Below, one piece after another: positions 43,288-51,453 of a DNA stretch of 64,000 nucleotides (position 1 is the first letter of the stretch; each line of letters starts with the position of its first letter). A program made the position numbers and the translations under genes. This DNA comes from Rubrivivax sp. (GTDB lineage Bacteria > Pseudomonadota > Gammaproteobacteria > Burkholderiales > Burkholderiaceae_C). Below the pieces are notes generated by a model. It saw only the letters and a list, made by a program, of their open reading frames with translations. It ran no database searches and was not told the DNA's origin. Location: NCBI GenBank assembly GCA_016707445.1, contig JADJHR010000010.1, positions 1 through 64,000 of the forward strand. The letters are read 5' to 3'.

Positions 43288-44613
43288 TCAGGCCCGCTTG
43301 CTCTGCAGCTCGATCACCTGTGCCGGCGGCCTGGCCAAGTAGTCGGCCCAGGCTGCCAACAGCGCCTTGCGCTCGGCCGCGAAGTCGGCGCGCATGTAGG
43401 CAGCGCGGACCCGATTGCTTTCCTCGTGCGCCAGACACGCCTCGATCACATCAGGCCGGGCTGCACCGGTTTCATTCGCCCAGGTGCTGAAGGTGGCACG
43501 TGCCAGGCCGTGCACCGTGGTGCGGTCACGGTAGCCCAGGCGATCCAGGGTCGTCAGCAGCGCCATATTCGACATCGGGCACGCTTCGCCCTGCGGTCCC
43601 GTCTTGGCGAACGAGGGGAAGACGAAGCGTTGCCCCTGGCTCTTCATGCCGGCCAGGATGTCGAGGGCGCGCTGCGACAGGTAGACCGTGTGCGCCTCCT
43701 TGGCCTTCATGCGACCTGCAGGCACGACCCAGGTGCCGGCCTCGAGGTCGAACTCGGGCCACTCGGCCAGCAGCGCCTCGGACGTGCGCGCGGTGGTCAG
43801 GATGGCCAGCTCCAGGCATCGCGCCGCCACGCCCTCGGCTGACCGCAGGGCCGCCATGAAGGCCGGCGCCTCCTTGTAGGGCAGTGCCCGGAACTCGCCG
43901 CGATCGCGCCGCGGGGTGGCCTCGCGAAGTTTTCGCTTGACGGCCGCCGCGGGGTTCATGGTGGCGCGCCTGTGGAAGATCGCGTCCTCGAAGATCGCGT
44001 CCAGCCGCTGGCGCACTCGCTGCACCGTCTCGGGCACCCTGTCGCCCTTCAGGTTTCGCGCCCGCTCGTGCGGCTTGACGTCGACCAGCGCCGACAGCAG
44101 TGCAGGCGGCTCGATCGAGTCGACCGCGGCGTGCCACAGCGCCGGGGGTACGTGGTTCTCAAGGCTGGCGATCCACTGGGCGGCGTGCTTGGTGGTGCGG
44201 CTGGGTTCGATGACGCGCTCGTGGTAGTCCCGGGCGCACCGGGCCAGCGTCCAACGCTCCCGCGCCTTCTCGGCCTTGGCGGTGGCCTCCGCTTGCTGGG
44301 CGGCCTCGCGCCGCTGGTCTCGGGCCTCGATCGGGTCGACCCCTTGGCGCAACAGCTCGCGCGCCTTGTGGGCATCGTCACGCGCCCCGGTCAGTGCCTC
44401 GCCGGCCTGCGCCGGGCTGCCGCGCCTGGCCACCCCCAGCCCCATCTCGCGCCGCCGTCCGCTGGGCCCGGTGTACCGGAAGACCCAAGAGCAGGATTCG
44501 CCGCGCACCCTGAGCAGCAGTCCGCCGCCGTCGCTGTGGTCGCCATCCTTGGCCGCTTGCACCTCGCGCACCGTCATCAGGTGCAGCCGTGCGGCTGTCC
44601 GTTTCGTCGCCAT
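43288..44613 (-). CDS. Tyrosine recombinase (integrase), P4 type
   Basis: This 441-aa integrase has a DUF4102-type N-terminal arm-binding domain (DGGGLLLRVRG, VFRYTGPSGRRREMGLG) and a SAM-like core-binding domain. The catalytic residues of the tyrosine recombinase fold are visible: Arg276 in LTTARTSEALL, His368-Arg372 in VHGLARATFSTWANE, a histidine in CLAHEESN, and Tyr406 in AAYMR. It integrates the element at the tRNA-Ser 3' end. It is encoded 190 bp from the tRNA, the usual position. Confidence 0.95.
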   Translation of the reverse strand: MATKRTAARLHLMTVREVQAAKDGDHSDGGGLLLRVRGESCSWVFRYTGPSGRRREMGLGVARRGSPAQAGEALTGARDDAHKARELLRQGVDPIEARDQRREAAQQAEATAKAEKARERWTLARCARDYHERVIEPSRTTKHAAQWIASLENHVPPALWHAAVDSIEPPALLSALVDVKPHERARNLKGDRVPETVQRVRQRLDAIFEDAIFHRRATMNPAAAVKRKLREATPRRDRGEFRALPYKEAPAFMAALRSAEGVAARCLELAILTTARTSEALLAEWPEFDLEAGTWVVPAGRMKAKEAHTVYLSQRALDILAGMKSQGQRFVFPSFAKTGPQGEACPMSNMALLTTLDRLGYRDRTTVHGLARATFSTWANETGAARPDVIEACLAHEESNRVRAAYMRADFAAERKALLAAWADYLARPPAQVIELQSKRA

Positions 44614-44686
44614 CGCTCGATCCCCTTCCCCGTCCTGTCCGCCAGCCAGTCCCCCAGTTGTGGGCGACAGCGTGGCGCACCGAGTT

Positions 44687-44798
44687 GCACCTTCGGCGCA
44701 CAGTGTTCAGTGTCGGTCAGGAAGTTTTCCCAGTCAAATCAACGACTTGGGGCCAGTCATCCCGCACCTTGCTGCACTTATGTGCACCTTGGTGCGGG
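44687..44798. repeat. GCACCTT repeats and CCCGCACC/GGTGCGGG inverted pair near att
   Basis: GCACCTT occurs at 44687-44693, 44764-44770 and 44784-44790, the last two exactly 20 bp apart. CCCGCACC (44761-44768) and GGTGCGGG (44791-44798) form a perfect inverted pair with an inner GCAC-TTAT-GTGC. The stretch lies between the integrase start and the att core. It could be arm-type integrase sites or regulator sites. Confidence 0.5.
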
Positions 44799-44804
44799 AG
44801 TATC

Positions 44805-44819
44805 CTGGCGGAAAGGGAG
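44805..44819. repeat. attachment site copy in tRNA-Ser
   Basis: CTGGCGGAAAGGGAG covers the CCA end, discriminator, acceptor strand and first T-stem bases of tRNA-Ser and is identical to 37078-37092. Confidence 0.85.
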
Positions 44820-44897
44820 GGATTCGAACCCTCGGTACGGGAGGACCCGTACACCGGATTTCGAGTCCGGCGCATTCGACCACTCTGCCACCTTTCC
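44806..44897 (-). tRNA. tRNA-Ser (CGA anticodon)
   Basis: On the minus strand the sequence begins GGAAAGGTGGCAGAGTGG and ends GCCA. The anticodon loop CTCGAAA lies between CCGGA and TCCGG, so the anticodon is CGA (plus-strand 44861-44863). The long variable arm (ACGGGTCCTCCCGT) and the T-loop GGTTCGAATCC fit tRNA-Ser. CCA is encoded. It lies 40 bp downstream of serS on the same strand. Confidence 0.96.
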
Positions 44898-44937
44898 GGT
44901 GACGATCTGTTCGAGCCAAGCCCGCGATTCTAGACCA

Positions 44938-46233
44938 TCAGGGCTGTAGCACCTGCACCCCGCGCAGGTAGGGTTGCAGCGCTGTCGGCACGTGGATGCT
45001 GCCGTCGGCCTGCTGATGGTTTTCCAGCACCGCCACCAGTGCACGCCCCACCGCCAGGCCCGAGCCGTTGAGCGTGTGCACGAACTCGGTCTTGCCCTGG
45101 GCATTGCGAAACCGCGCCTGCATGCGCCGCGACTGGAAGGCTTCGCAGTTGCTGCACGAGCTGATCTCGCGATAGGTGTTCTGCGCCGGCAGCCAGACTT
45201 CCAGGTCGTAGGTCTTGGCAGCGCCGAAGCCCATGTCGCCGCTGCACAGCGCCACCACGCGGTAGGGCAGCTCCAGCCGTTGCAGCACGGCCTCGGCATG
45301 GCCGACCATCTGCTCCAGCGCCGTATCGCTTTGCCCCGGGTGGGTGACCTGCACCATCTCGACCTTGTCGAACTGGTGCTGACGGATCATGCCGCGCGTG
45401 TCACGCCCTGCGCTGCCGGCCTCGCTGCGAAAGCATGGGCTGTGCGCCGTCAGCCGGATCGGCAGTTGCGCGGCGTCCAGGATCTGCTCGCGAACGCTGT
45501 TGGTCAGGCTGATTTCGCTGGTGCTGATCAGGTACTGCTCGGCCTGCTGTTCGTCGCCGCCTCTGAGCACCCAGAACATGTCGTCCTTGAACTTGGGCAG
45601 CTGGCCCGTGCCTTCCAGGATCTCGCGGTTGACGATGTAGGGCGTCCAGCATTCGGTGTAGCCATGCTCGACGGTCTGCAAGTCCAGCATGAACTGCGCC
45701 AGCGCCCGGTGCAAGCGCGCCGCTGGGCCACGCATGAAGGTGAAGCGCGAACCCGACAGCCGCGCGCCGGTCTCGAAGTCCAGACCCAGGGGCTGGCCCA
45801 GGTCGACATGGTCCCTGACCCCGAAGTCGAACGTCCGCGGCGTGCCCCAGCGACGAACTTCGACATTGGCCGACTCGTCGCTGCCCAGCGGCACGCTGTC
45901 CTGCGGCAGGTTGGGCAGCGACATCAGCATCGTGTGCAGTTCGGCCTGCAGTACCTCGAGCCGCTCGGCACCGGACTTCAGCTCGTCGGCGATGGCGCCC
46001 ACCTGCGTCATCAGCGCGCTGGCGTCGTCGCCTTTGGCCTTGCTCTGGCCGATCTGCTTGGACAAGGTGTTGCGCTGCGCCTGCAAGTCCTCGGTGCGGG
46101 TCTGGATGCGCTTGCGCTCGGCTTCGAGCGCGCTGAAGCGATCAACGTCGAGAAAGGGTTGCGGCTTCTTGCGGCTTTCCAGCCGCGCAACCACGCCGGC
46201 GAGGTCGCGGCGCAGCAGGTTGATGTCGAGCAT
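44938..46233 (-). CDS. serS: Seryl-tRNA synthetase
   Basis: This 431-aa class II synthetase has the N-terminal antiparallel coiled coil (about residues 27-100). The class II motifs follow, including GSRFTFMRGPAARLHRALAQF, SPCFRSEAGSAGRDTRGMIRQHQF, HAEAVLQRLELPYRVV, and the final NGSGLAVGRALVAVLENHQ with the motif 3 arginine. It charges tRNA-Ser with serine. The tRNA-Ser gene follows directly on the same strand. Confidence 0.97.
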   Translation of the reverse strand: MLDINLLRRDLAGVVARLESRKKPQPFLDVDRFSALEAERKRIQTRTEDLQAQRNTLSKQIGQSKAKGDDASALMTQVGAIADELKSGAERLEVLQAELHTMLMSLPNLPQDSVPLGSDESANVEVRRWGTPRTFDFGVRDHVDLGQPLGLDFETGARLSGSRFTFMRGPAARLHRALAQFMLDLQTVEHGYTECWTPYIVNREILEGTGQLPKFKDDMFWVLRGGDEQQAEQYLISTSEISLTNSVREQILDAAQLPIRLTAHSPCFRSEAGSAGRDTRGMIRQHQFDKVEMVQVTHPGQSDTALEQMVGHAEAVLQRLELPYRVVALCSGDMGFGAAKTYDLEVWLPAQNTYREISSCSNCEAFQSRRMQARFRNAQGKTEFVHTLNGSGLAVGRALVAVLENHQQADGSIHVPTALQPYLRGVQVLQP

Positions 46234-46317
46234 GAGAGGGCCTTGTTGGCGATGCGGAAAGTGTAGGCAGGGCCGGCGTGGCCGGCGCCCTGCGGCGGAC
46301 CTGTGCAGACCTCGGCG

Positions 46318-47283
46318 TCAGGATCGTGAAGCCTCGGTCTCGCTCATGCTGCGGTCGCCCAGGCCCCGCGGCAGCGGGAAATGCACGTCTTCGACCACAC
46401 CGTCCATCTTGCGGATCGACAACGCGCCCAGGTCGCGCAGCCGCGCGATGACCTGCTGCACCAGGATGTCGGGCGCCGAAGCGCCGGCGGTCACACCGAC
46501 ACGGCGCCGGCCCTCGAACCATTCGGGTTGCAGGTCGGCCGCGCTGTCGACCATGTGGGCGGGGGTGCCCAGGCGTTGCGCCAGCTCACGCAGGCGGTTG
46601 CTGTTCGAGCTGGTCGGGCTGCCGACCACCACCACCACATCCACCGCCGGCGCCATCACCTTGACCGCATCCTGGCGGTTCTGCGTGGCGTAGCAGATGT
46701 CCTGCTTCTTGGGTTCACGGACCTGCGGAAAACAACGTTTGACCTCGGCCAGGATGGCGGCCGCATCGTCGACGCTGAGCGTGGTCTGCGTCACCACCGC
46801 CAGCTTGTCGCCGCGCGGCCGCACCTGCGCCACATCCGCCACGCCTTCGACCAGGTAGATGCCTTCGTTCAACTGCCCCATCGTGCCTTCGACCTCGGGA
46901 TGGCCCTTGTGGCCGATCATGATGAATTCGTAGCCTTCGCGGGCCAGCTTGGCCACCTCCACATGGACCTTGGTCACCAGTGGACAGGTGGCGTCGAAGA
47001 CCTGGAAACCGCGCGCCGCCGCATCCTGCCGCAAGGCCTTGCTGACGCCGTGGGCGCTGAAGATCAGCGTGGCACCGGGCGGCACCTCGTCGAGGGTCTC
47101 GACGAAGATCGCGCCCTTGGCCTTGAGATCATTGACCACATAGGTGTTGTGCACGATCTCGTGGCGCACGTAGATCGGCGCGCCGAAACGCTTGAGCGCA
47201 CGCTCGACGATCTCGATCGCGCGGTCGACGCCGGCGCAGAAGCCACGCGGCTCGGCCAGTACCACCTCTTGCAGCGGCTTCAT
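46318..47283 (-). CDS. ispH: 4-hydroxy-3-methylbut-2-enyl diphosphate reductase
   Basis: This 321-aa enzyme has the Fe-S cysteines of IspH in PRGFCAGVDRAIE, DATCPLVTKVH and DICYATQNRQDAV. It also has FSAHGVSKALR, IGHKGHPEVEGTMGQ, and VGSPTSSNSNRL. It performs the last step of the MEP isoprenoid pathway. Its ATG overlaps the slpA stop (4 bp), the common fkpB-ispH pairing. Confidence 0.97.
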   Translation of the reverse strand: MKPLQEVVLAEPRGFCAGVDRAIEIVERALKRFGAPIYVRHEIVHNTYVVNDLKAKGAIFVETLDEVPPGATLIFSAHGVSKALRQDAAARGFQVFDATCPLVTKVHVEVAKLAREGYEFIMIGHKGHPEVEGTMGQLNEGIYLVEGVADVAQVRPRGDKLAVVTQTTLSVDDAAAILAEVKRCFPQVREPKKQDICYATQNRQDAVKVMAPAVDVVVVVGSPTSSNSNRLRELAQRLGTPAHMVDSAADLQPEWFEGRRRVGVTAGASAPDILVQQVIARLRDLGALSIRKMDGVVEDVHFPLPRGLGDRSMSETEASRS

Positions 47284-47726
47284 TCCAGCACCCCCAGCAC
47301 CTGCACCTCGAACTGCACGGCCTTGCCCGCCAGCGGGTGGTTGAAGTCGAACAGCAGCCAGTCGTCGCCCTTGTCGCGCACCACGCCGGCGTATGAGCCG
47401 CCGCCGTCGGGCGTGGGGAACTGCACCACATCGCCGGGTGCGTATTCGGCGTCGGGGTCACCCAGCTCGTGCAGCAGCGACAGCTTCACGCGCTGCAGCA
47501 GATCAGGGTTGCGCTGGCCGAAGGCGTCACCCGCAGCGACCTCGAAGCGCTGGTGCGCACCTTCGGGCAAGCCGATCAGGTGCTGCTCCAGCGCCGGCGC
47601 CAGTTGGCCCATGCCCAGCGACAGCGTGGCGGGCTTGCCGCCGAAGGTGTTGACCACGTCGGCGCCGTCCGGCCCGGCGAGGCGGTAGTGCAAGGTCAGG
47701 AACGAGCCCGGCTGGATGCGGATCAC
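47280..47726 (-). CDS. slpA: FKBP-type peptidyl-prolyl isomerase (SlpA/FkpB)
   Basis: This 148-aa protein is a SlyD-like FKBP: IQPGSFLTLHYRLAGPDG, GQLAPALEQHLIGLPEG, a flap region with GDAFGQRNPDLLQ, and the C-terminal DFNHPLAGKAVQFEVQVL. It catalyses proline isomerisation. It starts with GTG at 47726. It lies immediately upstream of ispH as in many betaproteobacteria. Confidence 0.93.
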   Translation of the reverse strand: MIRIQPGSFLTLHYRLAGPDGADVVNTFGGKPATLSLGMGQLAPALEQHLIGLPEGAHQRFEVAAGDAFGQRNPDLLQRVKLSLLHELGDPDAEYAPGDVVQFPTPDGGGSYAGVVRDKGDDWLLFDFNHPLAGKAVQFEVQVLGVLE

Positions 47727-47892
47727 GGTATGGCTGCGCGGCTGCGTGGGTTACGGTGAAGGCCCTTCAGGATCCGGGGCGCTGCCCTGGTGCAAGAAAG
47801 GTGTTACGCCTCGAATAGACTGCAGCCGATTTTACGCGGCCACCGCGGTCGGCCCGGCCGCCCCCCCAGTACCCGCCCAAAGCCGCGCCGCC

Positions 47893-48567
47893 ATGACGCC
47901 CAAGGACCTGCCTGCCGACCAGCGCCCGCGCGAGAAGCTGCTGTCGCGCGGCGCGCCCTCGCTGGCCGACGGCGAGTTGCTGGCGCTGCTGTTGCGCACC
48001 GGGCTGGCCGGCCAGGGTGTGTTCGTGCTGGCGCAGCAGTTGTTGCAGCGCTTCGGTGGCCTGCACGGGCTGTTGAGCGCCAGCGCCGACGACCTGAAGA
48101 CCATCAAGGGGCTGGGGCCGGCGAAGCGGGCCGAGATCCTGGCGGTGATGGAGATCGCACGCCGCGCCATCGCGCAGCCGCTGCGGCATACCCCGGTGTT
48201 CGATTCGCCCCAGCGCGTCAAGGACTACCTGGCACTGCAGCTGTCGGGACTGGGTCACGAGGTCTTTGCCGTGCTCTTCCTCGACCACCAGCACCGGCTG
48301 CTGGTGCTGGAGGAGATGTTTCGCGGCACGCTGACCCAGACCAGCGTCTACCCGCGCGAAGTGGTGCGCCGCGCGATGGCGCTGAACGCCGGCGCGGTGA
48401 TCCTGGCGCACAACCATCCTTCGGGCCTGGCCGAGCCCTCGCGCGCCGACGAATACCTGACGCAATCGCTGAAGAGCGCGCTGGCCCTGGTCGACGTGCG
48501 CGTGCTCGACCATCTGGTGGTCGGCCAGGGCCAGGTGGTTTCGATGGCCGAACGAGGAATCCTTTGA
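47893..48567 (+). CDS. radC: RadC family JAMM domain protein
   Basis: This 224-aa protein has an N-terminal helix-hairpin-helix part (SADDLKTIKGLGPAKRAEILA) and a C-terminal JAMM metalloprotease fold with the HNHPSG zinc motif and its downstream Asp. The ATG at 47893 removes a 59-residue frame extension that is not conserved. The biochemical role of RadC is not established, and its old assignment to DNA repair is not supported by genetics. The smr gene follows. Confidence 0.94.
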   Translation: MTPKDLPADQRPREKLLSRGAPSLADGELLALLLRTGLAGQGVFVLAQQLLQRFGGLHGLLSASADDLKTIKGLGPAKRAEILAVMEIARRAIAQPLRHTPVFDSPQRVKDYLALQLSGLGHEVFAVLFLDHQHRLLVLEEMFRGTLTQTSVYPREVVRRAMALNAGAVILAHNHPSGLAEPSRADEYLTQSLKSALALVDVRVLDHLVVGQGQVVSMAERGIL

Positions 48568-48590
48568 TTCCTCGTCGCCGTCGGCACAGC

Positions 48591-49202
48591 GTGAACCTGA
48601 CCAGTTTGCAAGGCCTGGGCGGCCTGCGCGATACGCTGGCCAGGGCCCGCCAGGCACAGGCTGAACGCGAGGCGCGCGAACGGGCCGAACGGGCTGCGGC
48701 CGAACGGACGCGCCGTCTGTTTGTGCTGACGATCGGCCCGGTGACACCGCTGCCACCCAGTGGCCAGGCCGACATCCGCCGCAGCAAGCCCGCACCGCAT
48801 CCGCTGCAGCGCGAGGCCGACGAACGCGCCGCCTTGCTGCAGACCTGGTCCGACGAGGTCGATGTCGAGTCCTTGCTGCTCACCGACGACGGACTGAGCT
48901 TTCGCCGTCCGGAGGTGGGGCCTGAAATCGTGACCCGACTGCGGCGTGGCCACTGGTCGATACAGGGCGAGATCGACCTGCACGGGCTGCGCCGTGACGA
49001 GGCGCGGCTGGCGTTGCTGGGCTTCCTGGGCGAGGCGTCGCGCCGCGGTCAGCGTTGCGTGCGGGTGGTGCACGGCAAGGGTCATGGCTCGCCCGGCAAG
49101 CGGCCGGTGCTCAAGGCCAAGGTGCAGCGCTGGCTGGCGCAGAGTCTGGAAGTGATCGCCTTTGCGCAGGCCAGTGGGCCGCAGGGGGCGCCGGGGCGCT
49201 GA
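48591..49202 (+). CDS. Smr domain protein
   Basis: This 203-aa protein starts with GTG at 48591, 23 bp after radC. The N-terminal coiled stretch (LARARQAQAEREARERAERA) precedes a C-terminal Smr domain: IDLHGLRRDEARLALLGFL and VRVVHGKGHGSPGKRPVLK, with the conserved LDLHG- and HGKG-type motifs of Smr endonucleases. Such proteins act on DNA or RNA, including rescue of stalled ribosomes. The substrate here is unknown. Confidence 0.9.
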   Translation: MNLTSLQGLGGLRDTLARARQAQAEREARERAERAAAERTRRLFVLTIGPVTPLPPSGQADIRRSKPAPHPLQREADERAALLQTWSDEVDVESLLLTDDGLSFRRPEVGPEIVTRLRRGHWSIQGEIDLHGLRRDEARLALLGFLGEASRRGQRCVRVVHGKGHGSPGKRPVLKAKVQRWLAQSLEVIAFAQASGPQGAPGR

Positions 49203-49252
49203 TTGCGCTGCTCGACCGCAGCGCACGCGGCAGCTGAGCGCACGCGGCCGGG

Positions 49253-49657
49253 TCAAGACCCCTTGTTGCGCATCCAGTCGGCGGTGCCGAAGAAGGACTC
49301 GGCGAGGCGTCCGGCCAGTGCCGGGTCGACCGCCTGTTCCTGCATGGCCTGCATCATGCAGGCCATCCACTGGTCGCGCTCGGCGATGCCGATGGCATAG
49401 GGCAGGTGGCGCGCGCGCAGCCGCGGGTGGCCAAAACGCTGCACATAGAGGTCGGGCCCACCCAGCCAGCCGCACAGGAACCAGTGCAGCTTGTCGCGCG
49501 ACCCGTCCAGGCTGGTCGGGTGCAGGCGGCGGATGCCGGCAAAGTCAGGCTCCAGGTCCATCAGGTCGTAGAAGCGGTCGACCAGGGTGCGCACACCCGG
49601 CTCGCCGCCCAAGCGTTCGAACGGCGTCGGGCCCGGCTGTGGCAAGTCGTCGTCCAT
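49253..49657 (-). CDS. Truncated hemoglobin, group II
   Basis: This 134-aa protein has group II trHb features: TPFERLGGEPGVRTLVDRFYDLM, HPTSLDGSRDKLHWFLCGWLGGP, and the F-helix His in FGHPRLRARHLPYAIG, with WMACMMQAM following. Such globins bind O2 or NO and support NO dioxygenation or redox work. The ATG at 49657 is preferred to a TTG one codon upstream. Confidence 0.92.
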   Translation of the reverse strand: MDDDLPQPGPTPFERLGGEPGVRTLVDRFYDLMDLEPDFAGIRRLHPTSLDGSRDKLHWFLCGWLGGPDLYVQRFGHPRLRARHLPYAIGIAERDQWMACMMQAMQEQAVDPALAGRLAESFFGTADWMRNKGS

Positions 49658-49689
49658 CAACAGCCCGGCTCAGCCCCGCTCAGCTCAGC

Positions 49690-50511
49690 TCAGGGACGAT
49701 GGGCCAGCAGGCGTGCCGCCACCGCCACCACGGCCTGCGACGCCAGCGCGCCCGGCATCGTGTCGAGCAGCAGCTGTCGGCGCTGCACCGCGTCGCGCAC
49801 GGCCGCATCGGCCGGCACCTCGCCCAGCAGGTCCAGGCGAATGCTGGCGCCCAGCGACGGTGTCACGTAGCGGTCGAGCACCTGCTGCAGCTGCACGCGC
49901 ACAGTTCGCCCTTCGCCCGGCTTGCGCACCTGGTTGACGATCAGCTGCACCTCGCGCCGGCCCTGCGTGCTGGCCAGCACCTTGATGGTGGCGTAGGCAT
50001 CGGTCAGCGAGGTCGGCTCGGGCGTGGCCACCACCAGCACGTCGTCGGCCAGCGACACGGTGTAGAGCACCACGTCGGAGATGCCGGCGCCGGTGTCCAG
50101 CAGCACACAGTCGAAGCGCGGCGCCACCTCGTCGATGACTTTCTGCAATTGCTCGCGCACCTCGGGCGTCATGCGTGAATACTCGACCATGCCCGACCCG
50201 GCCAACAGCACCGAGAAGCCGCCCGGCGCGGGCAGGATGGCGTCGTCGAGTGCACTCTTGCCGGTGAACACATCGTGCAGCGTGATCTTCGGGAACAGGT
50301 TCAGCACCACGTCCAGATTGGCCAGCCCCAGGTCGGCGTCGAGCACCAGCACCTTGCGGCCCATGCGCGCCAGCGCCGCGGCCAGGTTGGCCGAGATGAA
50401 GGTCTTGCCCACACCACCCTTGCCGCTGGTGATGGCGGTGATGCGCGAGCGCCGGGCCGGCACCGGTCGGGCTGCGACGGCACTGCCGTCGGTCGCATCG
50501 GGCGAAGTCAT
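49690..50511 (-). CDS. MinD/ParA-family ATPase, FlhG-like
   Basis: This 273-aa ATPase has a deviant Walker A (TSGKGGVGKTFISANLAAALA), the switch DADLGLANLDVVLN, DCVLLDTGAGIS, and VVATPEPTSLTDAYATIKVL, all typical of MinD/FlhG proteins. FlhG controls flagellar number. Proximity to cheRDB supports such a role, but the flagellar genes themselves are outside the window. The start overlaps the GGDEF stop by 4 bp (ATGA). Confidence 0.88.
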   Translation of the reverse strand: MTSPDATDGSAVAARPVPARRSRITAITSGKGGVGKTFISANLAAALARMGRKVLVLDADLGLANLDVVLNLFPKITLHDVFTGKSALDDAILPAPGGFSVLLAGSGMVEYSRMTPEVREQLQKVIDEVAPRFDCVLLDTGAGISDVVLYTVSLADDVLVVATPEPTSLTDAYATIKVLASTQGRREVQLIVNQVRKPGEGRTVRVQLQQVLDRYVTPSLGASIRLDLLGEVPADAAVRDAVQRRQLLLDTMPGALASQAVVAVAARLLAHRP

Positions 50512-51236
50512 TCGTGGTCCTCGGACGAAAACGTGTCGAACAGCGCCTGCCGTTCCTCGTTGCTGACCAGCGACACCGCACTGGCTTCCAGTTGCACCAG
50601 GTTGCGGCCCTGGGCCTTGGCGCGGTAGAGCTGCTGGTCGGCACGTTCGACCCACAACGCCGGTGTCGAACGAACCCATTGCGGTGCAAAGGCGCCACCG
50701 ATGCTGATGGTCACCTGGATTTGCTGCCCGCTGCCGTTCAGCGTGACCGGCACGTGCTCGACACGCCGGCGCACACGCTCGGCCACGGTGGCGCCGAACA
50801 GCGCCGGGCAGTTGGGCAGGATGATGGCGAACTCTTCGCCACCGATGCGCGCCACCAGGTCCATCGGCCGCACGCAGTCCTGCAGCGCCACGGCCACGGC
50901 GCGCAGCACCTGGTCGCCCGCCACATGGCCCCAGGTGTCGTTGACGCGCTTGAAGTGGTCAATGTCGAGCATCAGCAGCAGCGCGGCCTCGCCGCTGCGC
51001 GCCACGCGATCGACTTCGCGCGCCAGCGCCAGGTCGAAGCTGCGTCGATTGGCCAGGCCGGTCAGCACGTCGCGGCTGGACAGGTCGACCAGCGCGTCGA
51101 CCAGGCCCTGCAGCCACTCTTGGCTTCCGGGCTCACCGGGCGGCGGCTCGCGCCCGGACTGCGCGAGCAGCTGCAGTGCCTGCTCCAGGTGCAAGACGTC
51201 AACGGATGGGCTGGCTTGAGCTGTGATGTGGGCCAC
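50508..51236 (-). CDS. Diguanylate cyclase (GGEEF)
   Basis: This protein of about 242 aa has a short N-terminal helical part and a GGDEF domain: SSRDVLTGLANRRSFDLALA, LDIDHFKRVNDTWGHVAGDQVLR, RIGGEEFAIILPN with an active GGEEF, and LYRAKAQGRNLVQ at the end. It synthesises cyclic di-GMP. The GTG at 51236 is a best guess; the long upstream frame overlaps the divergent cheR promoter and is not conserved. It is coupled to the FlhG-like ATPase. Confidence 0.85.
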   Translation of the reverse strand: MAHITAQASPSVDVLHLEQALQLLAQSGREPPPGEPGSQEWLQGLVDALVDLSSRDVLTGLANRRSFDLALAREVDRVARSGEAALLLMLDIDHFKRVNDTWGHVAGDQVLRAVAVALQDCVRPMDLVARIGGEEFAIILPNCPALFGATVAERVRRRVEHVPVTLNGSGQQIQVTISIGGAFAPQWVRSTPALWVERADQQLYRAKAQGRNLVQLEASAVSLVSNEERQALFDTFSSEDHE

Positions 51237-51453
51237 GGCGGGCGGGTTGTGTTGTCGGCGAGAGGCCCGGGCGCGCTCGATCACGACCACGATCACGATC
51301 AGGCGGGCCAGTCTAGCAGCGGGCTGCGTCCAGCCACCCCCGAAATGGCCCCCGGCGAACCGCCTTTTCGCGCGCTTGGTGCCATCGCTGCGCCGGCACA
51401 CTGCGGCCACGCCAGCCCGAGGCCGATCCCGGGCCGGCTGCCTTGCGCGGATC

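Larger units (their letters stand above)
37078..44819. mobile_element. tRNA-Ser-integrated element, ~7.7 kb, satellite/P4-like
   Basis: The 15-bp sequence CTGGCGGAAAGGGAG occurs at 37078-37092 and again at 44805-44819, where it is the 3' end of tRNA-Ser(CGA) plus one flanking base. Between the copies are an integrase next to the tRNA, an AlpA-like HTH gene, primase-like and RepA-like ATPase genes, and small phage-like genes, all on the minus strand. This is the organisation of P4-like satellites or small phage-inducible islands. No capsid, tail or conjugation genes are seen. Flanking genes (crcB; serS) are ordinary chromosome. Confidence 0.87.
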
